From Actinomycetospora lutea (GTDB lineage Bacteria > Actinomycetota > Actinomycetes > Mycobacteriales > Pseudonocardiaceae), in contig NZ_JAQZAL010000006.1 in NCBI RefSeq assembly GCF_028737205.1, positions 62,001 to 126,000 of the forward strand: a stretch of DNA of 64,000 nucleotides, read 5' to 3'. A model generated the notes under the pieces. The model did not search any database. It had not been told where the DNA came from and saw nothing but the letters and a program-made list of their open reading frames with translations. Both the position numbers and the translations under genes were made by a program. Positions 37,266-45,499 of the stretch are shown one piece after another (the first letter of the stretch is position 1; each line of letters begins with the position of its first letter).

Positions 37266-37304
37266 TGCTCGCTGTTACGCTCGGACCCTGTCGAGGAGAA
37301 CGGG

Positions 37305-37754
37305 GTGGTCGTCGTGGACGGGTCCGATCAGGTGCGTGTGGCGGACGTCGAGCGCGAGCGGGTGGCGGCGGCGCTGGCGCAGGCTCATGGCGAGGGGCGC
37401 CTGACCCTCGCCGAGTACGACGAGCGGGTGCGCGCGGCCCACGGCGCGGTGGTGCGCGCCGACCTGGCGCCGCTGACCGCCGACCTCCCGCCGGCACCCG
37501 CGGCCGAGCAGGCCCCGCGGCGCCGGCCTCGCGTGTCGCCGCTGCGGGCCGCCCTCGCCGTGTGGGCGGCGGTGTCCGTGCTGAACCTGGTGATCTGGGT
37601 GGCCGTGTCGGTCGGGACGGGCGCGCCGGTGGCACCCTGGTGGATCTGGGTCGCCGGGCCGTGGGGCGTGGTGCTCGTCCTGCAGGCGCTCGCGGCGCGG
37701 GCCGGGTTCACCCCGCCCGGGCCGTTCGGGTGCGCGGTGAGAACCCCCCGGTGA
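37305..37754 (+). CDS. DUF1707 domain membrane protein
   Basis: 149 residues from the GTG at 37305, 6 nt after GAGGAG. The upstream open frame runs into intergenic palindromes and was not used. The N terminus ([20 protein letters not shown], then [13 protein letters not shown]) is the DUF1707 signature, a SHOCT-like helical module common in actinobacteria and of unknown function. Two hydrophobic helices follow (about 80-100 and 108-128). It lies between map and infA, a position often filled by unrelated small genes. Confidence 0.8.
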   Translation: MVVVDGSDQVRVADVERERVAAALAQAHGEGRLTLAEYDERVRAAHGAVVRADLAPLTADLPPAPAAEQAPRRRPRVSPLRAALAVWAAVSVLNLVIWVAVSVGTGAPVAPWWIWVAGPWGVVLVLQALAARAGFTPPGPFGCAVRTPR

Positions 37755-37931
37755 CGCGGCACTCGACACGCCGCGCGTACACTCGACAGCTGGTGCGCGT
37801 GTCGTGCCGGTGTCCGCGCGCTCCGCGTCGGGGACGCCGAGACGCCGCGCTCCCCGTCCCCGGACTCCCACGCTCGCCGAGCGTGGTCGTCCCGTGGGAC
37901 GGCAGCGTACGTCGAGAAGAATGCGGAGGAC

Positions 37932-38153
37932 ATGGCGAAGAAGGACGGCGCCATCGAGGTCGAGGGGCGGGTCATCGAGCCCCTGCCCAATGCGATGTTC
38001 CGGGTGGAGCTCGAGAACGGGCACAAGGTCCTGGCGCACATCAGCGGCAAGATGCGTCAGCACTACATCCGGATCCTCCCCGAGGACAAGGTCGTCGTGG
38101 AGCTGTCGCCCTACGACCTCTCGCGCGGCCGGATCGTCTACCGCTACAAGTGA
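37932..38153 (+). CDS. infA: translation initiation factor IF-1
   Basis: 73 residues, starting [20 protein letters not shown], an OB-fold protein that occupies the ribosomal A site during initiation. The length and the ending [12 protein letters not shown] are invariant features. A strong GGAGGA site lies 4 nt upstream. Upstream (37760-37788) are two direct copies of CACTCGACA 20 bp apart. rpmJ follows after 31 bp, starting the alpha operon group. Confidence 0.97.
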   Translation: MAKKDGAIEVEGRVIEPLPNAMFRVELENGHKVLAHISGKMRQHYIRILPEDKVVVELSPYDLSRGRIVYRYK

Positions 38154-38184
38154 TCACAGCCTCGGGATCAGTGAGGAAGAGGAC

Positions 38185-38298
38185 GTGAAGGTCCAGCCGA
38201 GCGTCAAGCGCATCTGCGCCAAGTGCCAGGTGGTCCGCCGTCACGGGCGGGTCATGGTCATCTGCGACAACCTGCGCCACAAGCAGCGCCAGGGCTGA
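38185..38298 (+). CDS. rpmJ: 50S ribosomal protein L36
   Basis: 37 residues from GTG ([20 protein letters not shown]). The zinc ligands C11, C14, C27 and H32 are all present, making this the zinc-dependent form. The ribosome-binding site GAGGAAGAGG lies just upstream. It precedes rpsM by about 210 bp, which include a small 8-bp hairpin (38439-38459). Confidence 0.95.
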   Translation: MKVQPSVKRICAKCQVVRRHGRVMVICDNLRHKQRQG

Positions 38299-38508
38299 CG
38301 CGCCCGACCGGGCGCACCGGGCCGATGCGCCCACCGCGCCCACCGCGGCCCCGCGCCGCACACCACACACCTCCCCGCACCTACGTCGGCACGAGAGATC
38401 GCGCCCCGGCGGAGCACCCCCGGCACGGGAGGCCGGGGCCCGGAGCCCAGCGCTCCGGGACGGGCAGGGAGCCAGACCTCCCGGACGACACGAGGAGCAC
38501 GTCGCCCC

Positions 38509-38889
38509 ATGGCACGACTCGCCGGCGTCGATCTCCCCCGCGAGAAGCGGATGGAGATCGCGCTGACCTACATCTTCGGGATCGGCCGCAGCCGAGCCCG
38601 CGAGATCCTCACCGAGACCGGCATCGACTTCGACCTGCGGTCGAAGGACCTGTCGGACTCCGACGCCGCCACGCTGCGGGCGTACATCGAGAACCACTTC
38701 CGGGTCGAGGGCGACCTGCGCCGTGAGGTCCAGGCGGACATCCGGCGCAAGGTCGAGATCGGCAGCTACCAGGGGCTGCGGCACCGCCGCAATCTCCCGG
38801 TGCACGGGCAGCGGACGAAGACCAACGCCCGGTCGCGCAAGGGCCCCAAGAAGACGGTTGCCGGCAAGAAGAAGGCCGCGCGCAAGTAG
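38509..38889 (+). CDS. rpsM: 30S ribosomal protein S13
   Basis: 126 residues, starting [21 protein letters not shown]13 forms the head-to-50S bridge and contacts P-site tRNA through its basic tail. The conserved [20 protein letters not shown] and the Lys-rich end ([15 protein letters not shown]) are intact. The ribosome-binding site CGAGGAG sits 11 nt upstream, slightly far. rpsK follows after 36 bp. Confidence 0.97.
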   Translation: MARLAGVDLPREKRMEIALTYIFGIGRSRAREILTETGIDFDLRSKDLSDSDAATLRAYIENHFRVEGDLRREVQADIRRKVEIGSYQGLRHRRNLPVHGQRTKTNARSRKGPKKTVAGKKKAARK

Positions 38890-38925
38890 TCGCGCCCCCA
38901 CACCCCCCGAAACGGAAGAGAAGGC

Positions 38926-39336
38926 ATGCCACCCAGGACTCGCCAGGGCGCGGCCGGGACCAAGAAGGTCCGGCGCCGGGAGAAGAAGAACATCTCCCAC
39001 GGCCACGCGCACATCAAGAGCACGTTCAACAACACGATCGTCTCGATCACCGACCCCACCGGCAACGTCATCAGCTGGGCGTCGGCCGGCCACGTGGGCT
39101 TCAAGGGCTCGCGCAAGTCGACGCCGTTCGCCGCGCAGATGGCTGCCGAGAACTGCGCCCGCAAGGCCGCCGAGCACGGGATGAAGAAGGTCGACGTCTT
39201 CGTCAAGGGCCCGGGCTCGGGTCGTGAGACCGCCATCCGTTCGCTGCAGGCCGCGGGCCTCGAGGTCGGCACCATCGCCGACGTCACGCCGCAGCCGCAC
39301 AACGGCTGCCGTCCGCCGAAGCGTCGCCGGGTCTAA
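38926..39336 (+). CDS. rpsK: 30S ribosomal protein S11
   Basis: 136 residues, starting [21 protein letters not shown]11 lines the 30S platform near the mRNA exit. The core [20 protein letters not shown] and the C-terminal signature [15 protein letters not shown] are invariant features. It lies between rpsM and rpsD in the standard alpha-operon order. Confidence 0.97.
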   Translation: MPPRTRQGAAGTKKVRRREKKNISHGHAHIKSTFNNTIVSITDPTGNVISWASAGHVGFKGSRKSTPFAAQMAAENCARKAAEHGMKKVDVFVKGPGSGRETAIRSLQAAGLEVGTIADVTPQPHNGCRPPKRRRV

Positions 39337-39356
39337 GGCCGGAGAGGAGACACCAC

Positions 39357-39962
39357 ATGGCTCGCTACACCGGCCCCGCCACCCGCAAGTCCCGCCGTCT
39401 CAAGGTCGACCTGATCGGCGGCGACAAGTCCTTCGAGCGCCGCCCGTACCCGCCGGGGCAGCACGGCCGGATCCGCATCAAGGAGTCCGAGTACCTGCTG
39501 CAGCTGCAGGAGAAGCAGAAGGCCCGCTTCACCTACGGCCTGCTCGAGAAGCAGATGCGCGCCTACTACGAGGAGGCGAACCGTCGCGAGGGCAAGACCG
39601 GCGACGAGTTCCTCAAGCTCCTCGAGTCGCGGCTCGACTCGGTGGTCTACCGGGCCGGCCTCGCGCAGACCCGTCGTCAGGCCCGCCAGCTCGTCGGGCA
39701 CGGCCACTTCCTGGTCAACGGCCAGAAGGTCGACGTCCCCAGCTACCGGGTGACGCAGTACGACATCATCGACGTCCGGGAGAAGTCCCGGAACATGCTG
39801 CCCCTCGTGGTGGCGAAGGAGAACTTCGGCGACCGCCCCGTCCCGGGGTGGCTGCAGGTCGTCCCGGACAGCCTGCGCGTGTTCGTCCACTCGCTCCCGG
39901 AGCGGTCGCAGATCGACACGCCGGTCCAGGAGCAGCTCATCGTCGAGTTCTACTCGAAGTAG
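39357..39962 (+). CDS. rpsD: 30S ribosomal protein S4
   Basis: 201 residues, starting MARYTGPATRKSRRLKVDLI. S4 nucleates 30S assembly and helps form the mRNA entry tunnel. The S4 RNA-binding domain is seen in RLDSVVYRAGLAQTRRQARQ through HFLVNGQKVDVPSYRV. No zinc-binding cysteines are present, so this is the zinc-independent form. A hairpin separates it from rpoA. Confidence 0.97.
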   Translation: MARYTGPATRKSRRLKVDLIGGDKSFERRPYPPGQHGRIRIKESEYLLQLQEKQKARFTYGLLEKQMRAYYEEANRREGKTGDEFLKLLESRLDSVVYRAGLAQTRRQARQLVGHGHFLVNGQKVDVPSYRVTQYDIIDVREKSRNMLPLVVAKENFGDRPVPGWLQVVPDSLRVFVHSLPERSQIDTPVQEQLIVEFYSK

Positions 39963-39969
39963 TCGGTAC

Positions 39970-39998
39970 CCCGGCCCGGGCAGCCTGCTCGGGCCGGG
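39970..39998 (+). terminator. hairpin between rpsD and rpoA (possible attenuator)
   Basis: A 13-bp GC-rich stem with one G-U pair (39970-39982 with 39986-39998) and loop GCC, 7 bp after rpsD. It may uncouple rpoA expression from the ribosomal genes. Confidence 0.6.
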
Positions 39999-40046
39999 TC
40001 GGGTTCGGCGTCAAATAGCGGACGCCGCATCGGAAGGAATTCGTCA

Positions 40047-41120
40047 GTGCTGATCTCCCAGCGTCCTGCTCTCTCCGAGGACGCCATCGACGACACCCGC
40101 TCCCGGTTCGTCATCGAGCCGCTGGAGCCGGGTTTCGGCTACACCCTCGGCAACTCGCTGCGTCGCACCCTGCTGTCGTCCATCCCGGGCGCGGCCGTGA
40201 CCAGCATCCGTGTCGACGGGGTCCTCCACGAGTTCACCACCGTGCCGGGGGTGAAGGAGGACGTCACCGACATCATCCTCAACCTCAAGGAGCTCGTCGT
40301 GAGCTCCGAGGAGGACGAGCCGGCGACCATGTACCTGCGCAAGCAGGGCCCGGGCACGGTGACCGCGGGGGACATCGTCCCGCCGGCCGGCGTGACCGTG
40401 CACAACCCCGACCTGCACATCGCGACCCTGAACGACCAGGGCCGCCTGGAGGTCGAGCTGGTCGTCGAGCGTGGCCGCGGGTACGTCCCGGCCGCGCAGA
40501 ACAAGGCCTCCGGCGCCGAGATCGGCCGCATCCCGGTCGACTCGATCTACTCGCCGGTGCTCAAGGTCAGCTACAAGGTCGAGGCGACCCGCGTCGAGCA
40601 GCGCACCGACTTCGACAAGCTGATCCTCGACGTCGAGACCAAGCCGTCGATGACGCCGCGCGACGCCATCGCGTCCGCGGGTCGCACGCTGGTCGAGCTC
40701 TTCGGCCTGGCCCGTGAGCTCAACGTCGACGCCGAGGGCATCGAGATCGGCCCCTCGCCCGCCGAGGCCGACTCGATCGCCGCGTTCGCGATGCCCATCG
40801 AGGACCTCGACCTCACGGTCCGGTCCTACAACTGCCTCAAGCGGGAGGGCATCCACACGGTCGGCGAGCTCGTCGGCCGCTCGGAGGCCGACCTGCTGGA
40901 CATCCGCAACTTCGGTGCGAAGTCCATCGACGAGGTCAAGATGAAGCTCGCCGGCCTCGGCCTGGCCCTCAAGGACAGCCCGCCCGGGTTCGACCCGTCC
41001 GCCGCGGCGGCCGACTACCCGTCCGAGGGCTTCGAGTCGTACGGCTCCGACGGCGGCTTCGGCGGCTACGGGGTCTCCGACGACGACGGCCAGGACTACG
41101 CCGAGACCGAGCAGCTCTGA
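40047..41120 (+). CDS. rpoA: DNA-directed RNA polymerase alpha subunit
   Basis: 357 residues from GTG behind GGAAGGA, starting (M)[20 protein letters not shown]. The N-terminal domain dimerises and scaffolds beta and beta' ([20 protein letters not shown]). The C-terminal domain ([20 protein letters not shown], then [19 protein letters not shown]) contacts UP elements and activators. It ends in an acidic Gly/Tyr/Asp tail typical of actinobacteria. Confidence 0.98.
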   Translation: MLISQRPALSEDAIDDTRSRFVIEPLEPGFGYTLGNSLRRTLLSSIPGAAVTSIRVDGVLHEFTTVPGVKEDVTDIILNLKELVVSSEEDEPATMYLRKQGPGTVTAGDIVPPAGVTVHNPDLHIATLNDQGRLEVELVVERGRGYVPAAQNKASGAEIGRIPVDSIYSPVLKVSYKVEATRVEQRTDFDKLILDVETKPSMTPRDAIASAGRTLVELFGLARELNVDAEGIEIGPSPAEADSIAAFAMPIEDLDLTVRSYNCLKREGIHTVGELVGRSEADLLDIRNFGAKSIDEVKMKLAGLGLALKDSPPGFDPSAAAADYPSEGFESYGSDGGFGGYGVSDDDGQDYAETEQL

Positions 41121-41156
41121 GCAGTCCCTCTTTCCAGCAACTCTGACGTGCTGCCC

Positions 41157-41187
41157 CCTCCCCGGTCCCGTGCGCGGGCCGGGGAGG
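41157..41187 (+). terminator. hairpin between rpoA and rplQ (possible attenuator)
   Basis: CCTCCCCGG (41157-41165) pairs with CCGGGGAGG (41179-41187), and CCCG with CGGG inside it, with one bulged T and a 4-nt loop. It ends 28 bp before rplQ. Confidence 0.55.
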
Positions 41188-41215
41188 AAAGGCGTCACGA
41201 GACAGGAGCAGTGAC

Positions 41216-41968
41216 ATGCCCCAGCCCAGCAAGGGCCCGCGGCTCGGGGGATCCCCCGACCACCAGAAGCTGATGCTGGCCAACCTGGCCACGTCGCTCT
41301 TCACCCACGGTCGCATCCACACCACGCGGGCCAAGGCCGAGCGCCTGCGCCCGTACGCGGAGCGGCTGATCACCAAGGCCAAGAAGGGCGGCCTGCACAA
41401 CCGTCGCCTCATCGCGGAGCAGATCCGCGACAAGGACGTCGTGCACCGCCTCACGGCCGAGATCGGCCCGTTCTTCGCCGACCGTCCCGGCGGCTACACG
41501 CGCATCATCAAGACGCTGCCGCGCAAGGGCGACAACGCGCCCATGGCCGTCATCGAGCTGGTCAACGAGCGGACCGCGTCCGCGGAGGCCTCGCAGGCCA
41601 CCCGCACCGCGGCCCCGCAGACCTCCTCGGGCCCGGGCGCCGAGGTCGGCGGCACCGCGACCGGTGCGGCCGCGACCGCGGCGACCATCGCGGCGGCCGA
41701 GTCGACCGAGTCGGCCGAGTCGGCCGAGACGGCGGCCTCGCCGGAGCCGGCCGAGCCGACCGACGCCGCCGACACGGTCGAGGACGCCGACTCGTCGGCG
41801 ACCACCTCGGCGGACGACGCGGCGGACGCGACCTCGGGCGACTCCTCGGGCGAGGACGCCGTCCCCGAGGAGATGGCCGACAACGCGGCGGCCGCCGCCG
41901 GCCTCGACACGTCCGAGGACGCCGACTCGTCGGCGACCACGGACGGCGGGACGGACGACAAGCCCTGA
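41216..41968 (+). CDS. rplQ: 50S ribosomal protein L17 with very long C-terminal extension
   Basis: 250 residues, about twice the usual 115-130. The L17 core (about 1-118) is complete: [40 protein letters not shown] and [12 protein letters not shown]. The remaining ~130 residues are Ala/Thr/Ser/Glu/Asp-rich, acidic and probably disordered. Within them a perfect 26-bp direct repeat (41780-41805 and 41915-41940) encodes EDADSSATT twice. Actinobacterial L17 often has a shorter Ala/Glu tail; this one is extreme. A strong terminator follows. Confidence 0.95.
   Translation: MPQPSKGPRLGGSPDHQKLMLANLATSLFTHGRIHTTRAKAERLRPYAERLITKAKKGGLHNRRLIAEQIRDKDVVHRLTAEIGPFFADRPGGYTRIIKTLPRKGDNAPMAVIELVNERTASAEASQATRTAAPQTSSGPGAEVGGTATGAAATAATIAAAESTESAESAETAASPEPAEPTDAADTVEDADSSATTSADDAADATSGDSSGEDAVPEEMADNAAAAAGLDTSEDADSSATTDGGTDDKP
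41780..41940 (+). repeat. 26-bp direct repeat inside the rplQ tail
   Basis: Identical 26-bp copies at 41780-41805 and 41915-41940, 135 bp (45 codons) apart, both in frame and encoding EDADSSATT. They suggest tail growth by duplication. Confidence 0.75.
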
Positions 41969-41981
41969 CCGACGACGTCCT

Positions 41982-42019
41982 CCGCGAGCCCGCTCCCGAT
42001 CCCGGGGGCGGGCTCGCGG
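41982..42019 (+). terminator. rplQ terminator hairpin, touching the truA start
   Basis: A 16-bp stem (41982-41997 with 42004-42019) with one G-U pair and loop GATCCC. The last paired base is the G of the truA GTG, so the stem also occupies the place where a truA ribosome-binding site would be. Confidence 0.75.
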
Positions 42020-42882
42020 TGTCTCCGGACGCGGAGCGCAGCGGAGCCGGACCATCGGCTCTGCCCAGGTACCGCCTGGACCTCGCCTACGACGGCACCG
42101 ACTTCTCGGGGTGGGCGCGCCAGCCCGGGCTGCGCACGGTGCAGGGTGTCCTCGAGGACACCCTCGCCACGGTCTGGCGGGTGCCGGTGGCGCTGACCGT
42201 GGCGGGCCGTACCGACGCCGGGGTGCACGCCGACGCGCAGGTCTGCCACGTCGACCTGCCGGAGTCGGTGGCGATCCACCCGGGCCTCGTCGGCCGCCTC
42301 GCCCGGATGCTGCCCCCGGATGTCAGGGTGCGGTCGGTCGTCCCCGCGCCGGAGGGGTTCGACGCCCGCTTCTCCGCGTGCCGGCGCCACTACCTCTACC
42401 GCGTGAGCACCGCCCCGTGGGGCCCGGAGCCGCTGCGCGCCCGCGACACGCTGCGCTGGCCGCGCCCGCTCGACGTCGACGCGATGAACGAGGCCGGCCG
42501 CGGTCTGCTCGGCGAGCACGACTTCGCCGCCTACTGCCGCCCCCGCGCCGGGGCCACGACCGTGCGCGAGCTCCAGCGCCTGGAGTGGACCCGCGAGCCC
42601 GGCGAGACCGACGTCCTCGCCGCGCGGCTGTCCGCCGACGCGTTCTGCCACTCGATGGTCCGCTCGGTGGTCGGCGCGCTGCTGGCCGTGGGCGAGGGCC
42701 GCCGCCTCGTGGACTGGCCGGCCCGCCTGCTCACCGCGCGCGAGCGCTCGAGCGAGGTCACGGTGGTCGCCGCCCGGGGCCTGCGTCTCGTCGGCGTCGA
42801 CTACCCCGACGCACCGGACCTCGCCGCCCGCGCGGCGCGGACCCGCCGCCGTCGCGACGAGGCTCAGCCCCCGCTGCCGTAG
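42019..42882 (+). CDS. truA: tRNA pseudouridine synthase A
   Basis: 287 residues. TruA converts uridines 38-40 of the anticodon stem to pseudouridine. The catalytic Asp66 is in [32 protein letters not shown] and [18 protein letters not shown] are conserved. The only in-frame start upstream of the core is the GTG at 42019. It lies at the edge of the rplQ terminator, and the next codons are a copy of the dispersed repeat, giving the N-terminal tail [16 protein letters not shown]. No normal ribosome-binding site is visible. Adjacency to rplQ matches mycobacteria. Its 3' end overlaps the convergent VOC gene by 19 bp. Confidence 0.94.
   Translation: MSPDAERSGAGPSALPRYRLDLAYDGTDFSGWARQPGLRTVQGVLEDTLATVWRVPVALTVAGRTDAGVHADAQVCHVDLPESVAIHPGLVGRLARMLPPDVRVRSVVPAPEGFDARFSACRRHYLYRVSTAPWGPEPLRARDTLRWPRPLDVDAMNEAGRGLLGEHDFAAYCRPRAGATTVRELQRLEWTREPGETDVLAARLSADAFCHSMVRSVVGALLAVGEGRRLVDWPARLLTARERSSEVTVVAARGLRLVGVDYPDAPDLAARAARTRRRRDEAQPPLP
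42027..42060 (+). repeat. dispersed GC-rich repeat in the truA 5' end
   Basis: GACGCGGAGCGCAGCGGAGC followed by CGGACCATCGG, translated as [10 protein letters not shown]. It shares GCGGAGC-CGGACCATCG with the rplE copy. Confidence 0.6.
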
Positions 42883-43250
42883 GGGCGGGTGAGGATCTCG
42901 AGGTTGTGGCCCTCGGGGGAGTCGAAGTAGGCGCCCTGCCCGCCGTCGTTCGTGTTCTGCCCGGGCCGGCGGTGCCCGGGATCGGCGAACGTCGGCACCC
43001 CGCGCTCCCGCAGCCGCTCCGCGATGACCGCGAACTCGTCGTCGGGGACCAGGAAGGCGTAGTGCTGCGGGTGGGGCTCGGCGACGGCCATGTAGTCGAG
43101 GCTCAGGCCGTGCGCGACCTCCACGACCGTGAACGGCCCGAAGTGCGTGGGCGCCGGCAGGCCGAGCACCTCGGTGAGGAACGCGGCGCCCGCATCCGGG
43201 TCGGGCGACTCGACGATGGTGTGGTTCAGCTCGATGCTCATGGGTCCCAC
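42864..43250 (-). CDS. VOC superfamily (glyoxalase-like) protein
   Basis: 128 residues; a second Met three codons in is an alternative start. The single vicinal-oxygen-chelate module shows [20 protein letters not shown] at the N terminus and [17 protein letters not shown] at the C terminus. His in LNHT and Glu in NLEIL are at metal-ligand positions of the family, and [14 protein letters not shown] supplies a further histidine. VOC proteins include glyoxalases, dioxygenases and antibiotic-binding proteins; the substrate cannot be told. It points toward truA, overlapping it tail to tail. Confidence 0.8.
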   Translation of the reverse strand: MGPMSIELNHTIVESPDPDAGAAFLTEVLGLPAPTHFGPFTVVEVAHGLSLDYMAVAEPHPQHYAFLVPDDEFAVIAERLRERGVPTFADPGHRRPGQNTNDGGQGAYFDSPEGHNLEILTRPYGSGG

Positions 43251-43275
43251 GGTCCGACCTCGAGCAAGGTCGAGG

Positions 43276-43587
43276 TCAAGGGACCGCGACGGCGATCGTC
43301 CCGTCCGCGTCGACGCGGCAGGGGTACGCGACGAGGTCGCAGCCGCCGGGGTCGAGCCCGCGGCCGGTGGCGGCGTCGAACGTGTAGCGGTGGTTGGCGC
43401 ACGTGAGCACCCCGCCGGCGAGCGTGCCGCGCTCGAGGGGCCAGGCGCGGTGCGGGCAGCGGTTGTCGTAGGCGCGCACCTCGTCGCCGGCGCGGACGAG
43501 CAGGACCCGCCGCCCGCCGACCATCACCGGGCGCATCGCCGGCAGGTCGTCGAGCGCGAGGACCGCGACGTAGGAGGGTGTCGTCAC
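43276..43587 (-). CDS. Rieske [2Fe-2S] ferredoxin-like protein
   Basis: 103 residues from the GTG at 43587, just after GGGGACG; the frame is open further upstream without a plausible domain. The Rieske cluster motif is complete: CPHRAWPLERG and, 16 residues after the first ligand pair, CANHRYTFDAATG (C-x-H...C-x2-H). Such stand-alone proteins serve as electron carriers for oxygenases or nitrite reductases. No oxygenase is nearby, so the partner is unknown. It lies 25 bp upstream of the VOC gene on the same strand; the two may be cotranscribed. Confidence 0.85.
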   Translation of the reverse strand: MTTPSYVAVLALDDLPAMRPVMVGGRRVLLVRAGDEVRAYDNRCPHRAWPLERGTLAGGVLTCANHRYTFDAATGRGLDPGGCDLVAYPCRVDADGTIAVAVP

Positions 43588-43604
43588 GTCCCCAGACTGG
43601 CCCG

Positions 43605-44315
43605 CTAGTCGCCGCGGCGCACGGGTCCGAGGATCGCGGACTCGCGCGGACCGGTGACGAGGTCGACGCGGCGCCAGAGGTTGCGTCCCAGGAGCACGAC
43701 GCCGCGGTCGGGCAGCGTGCGCAGGGCCTCGGTCATCGCGGGGTTCAGGCGCCAGAGCCGCCCGGCGAGCTCGGCCTCGTGCGGGGGGAGGCGCTGGATG
43801 AGGACGAGGTCGGCGTCGTCGGCGAGGTCGGAGACCGCGGGGACCAGCGACGGGAGCACCACGAGCGTCGTCTGGCGCGGCCGTCGCGCCGGCGCCGGGC
43901 CCCGGGCGGTGGCCCCGCGGTCGTGCACGACGAGCAGCGGGTCGCCGTCGGCCACCGCGAGGTCGGGCGGGAGCTCGCCGACTACCCGGACGCGGTCGTC
44001 GGCCGCGTCGAGCACCGCGTCCCACGCCGGCGGGCGGCCGGTGACGACCACCGCGCGGGACCCGGCGCCGACCGCGCGCAGGGTGACCTGGCGGGCGAGG
44101 TAGAGCCCGCCGAGCAGGACGACGCGCGTCGGGGCGGGGCGCACCAGGGCCACGGTCACGGGCTCGCCGTCCGGGTCGGCGCCGAGGACCACGCCGGCGG
44201 GGCGCACCGGCGGACCGAGCGCGTCGACCAGCGCCGGCGGCACCGAGAACGTGGGGGCGAGCTCGGGGTCGGCGCGGGTGGGGGCGGTGCGCCCGGCGGC
44301 GCCCGGGGTCGTCAC
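43605..44315 (-). CDS. unknown ESX-linked protein, possible degenerate ATPase fold
   Basis: 236 residues from a GTG that overlaps the eccE stop, so it is part of the minus-strand ESX operon. No membrane helix. The pattern RPAPTRVVLLGGLYLARQVT, then SRAVVVTG, then GDPLLVVHDRG and DADLVLIQRL resembles the strand-loop order of FtsK/EccC ATPase modules. The P-loop lysine motif is absent, so it would not hydrolyse ATP in that way. This is inference only; I recognise no named family. It is not EccB, which has an N-terminal membrane helix and about 450-500 residues. Confidence 0.7.
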   Translation of the reverse strand: MTTPGAAGRTAPTRADPELAPTFSVPPALVDALGPPVRPAGVVLGADPDGEPVTVALVRPAPTRVVLLGGLYLARQVTLRAVGAGSRAVVVTGRPPAWDAVLDAADDRVRVVGELPPDLAVADGDPLLVVHDRGATARGPAPARRPRQTTLVVLPSLVPAVSDLADDADLVLIQRLPPHEAELAGRLWRLNPAMTEALRTLPDRGVVLLGRNLWRRVDLVTGPRESAILGPVRRGD

Positions 44316-45499
44316 GGCCGGGCCCCCAGCGGGAGGGTGGCCGCGAGCCCGGCGGCGTGCTGGCCGTCGAGGGCGTCGAGCGCCACCCCCAGCGCGTGCC
44401 CGCGGGCGACGAGCTCGCGGCCGGACTCCTCGAGGGCGTCCGGGGTGTCGCCGGTGAGGCGCACGGTGCCGCGCAGCCCCACGGTGTCGGGCGACCGCGG
44501 GTCGGGCTCGAGGGTGAGCGAGAGCGTGCAGGTCCGGCCGGCGGTGGCGGTCAGCCCGGTGAGGCGCTCCGGGGCGGCGCCGGCGGGCCACCCGGTGACG
44601 GCGTACGCGGCGTGCCCGACCTCGCCGACGACCACGGCCCGCCAGTGCTCGACGAGCCGGCCCCCCTCGCCGGGGGTGTCGGCGGCCTCGGTCGCGGCGT
44701 CGAGGACCTCGTCGGCGGCGAGCGGGCGCACGGGCGTCCCGTGGTCGGCGAGCACCCGCCCGATCCGCGCGAGCGCCCCGACCACGGCCCGGTGGGCGCC
44801 GAGGACGCCGCCGCCGCGCTCGGCGACCGCGTCGGGGCAGCGCGCCGGGTCGAGCCGCACCACGAGCCAGGCCTCGCGACGCGACAGCGCCGGCAGCGAG
44901 CCCAGCACCTCGCGGTAGGCCTCGGCCGCCGGGGTGTCGTCCTCGACGGGGCGGCAGTGCCACAGCGCGCTGACCGCGTCGAGCACCACGCCCCGGTCGG
45001 CCAGGCACCCGGCGAGCGCCGCCAGCGGGAACGACGCGGCGTCGGTCTCGGCGTCGCCCGGGACCAGCGCGGCGCCGCCGTCGGCGCCCTCGGGGTCGAG
45101 CGCCAGCACCGCGCTCCACCCGCCGCCGTGGCCGATCAGGCCCACCTCGCGCCCGTCGTGGTCGCGGGCGCGGGTGACGGTGAGGTCGCCGGTGAGCAGC
45201 CGCAGCGTGCGCAGGCGCGGGTCCACGTCGTCGGTGGCCCGCTCGGACTCGCGCTCGCGGACCCGGACCCGGAACCGCAGCGCCAGGCCGATCCACTGCA
45301 CGAGCCAGCGCCGGCGCACCCGCAGCAGGCCGACCAGCAGGCCCGCGGACAGGACGACACCGGCCAGCGGCAGCAACCGCCGGTCGACCGCCACCAGCGA
45401 CACCGCGGCGGCGAGGCCGACCTCGACGACCACGATCGCGACGAGCGGGACCCGGCCGAGCGACGGACCGGACGGGCGGCGGTGCGCGGTGAGCGTCAT
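44312..45499 (-). CDS. eccE: type VII secretion protein EccE
   Basis: 395 residues from MTLTAHRRPSGPSLGRVPLV. Two N-terminal membrane helices (about 18-37 and 42-60) are followed by a cytosolic alpha/beta domain with the EccE-type DLTVTRARDHDGREVGLIGH and WSAVLALDP segments. EccE is a peripheral membrane subunit of the ESX core complex. The four-gene mycobacterial ESX-4 lacks it, while more ancestral ESX-4 loci in other actinobacteria have it. The start overlaps the mycP stop (ATGA). Confidence 0.78.
   Translation of the reverse strand: MTLTAHRRPSGPSLGRVPLVAIVVVEVGLAAAVSLVAVDRRLLPLAGVVLSAGLLVGLLRVRRRWLVQWIGLALRFRVRVRERESERATDDVDPRLRTLRLLTGDLTVTRARDHDGREVGLIGHGGGWSAVLALDPEGADGGAALVPGDAETDAASFPLAALAGCLADRGVVLDAVSALWHCRPVEDDTPAAEAYREVLGSLPALSRREAWLVVRLDPARCPDAVAERGGGVLGAHRAVVGALARIGRVLADHGTPVRPLAADEVLDAATEAADTPGEGGRLVEHWRAVVVGEVGHAAYAVTGWPAGAAPERLTGLTATAGRTCTLSLTLEPDPRSPDTVGLRGTVRLTGDTPDALEESGRELVARGHALGVALDALDGQHAAGLAATLPLGARP

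Noticed and set aside
37170-37304. Longer start for the DUF1707 protein
   Set aside because: The added segment is translated from intergenic palindromes and candidate promoter sequence; the GTG at 37305 has GAGGAG at correct spacing.
43605-44315. The unknown ESX-linked gene as EccB
   Set aside because: It has no N-terminal membrane helix, is half the expected length, and lacks the EccB-type basic N terminus.
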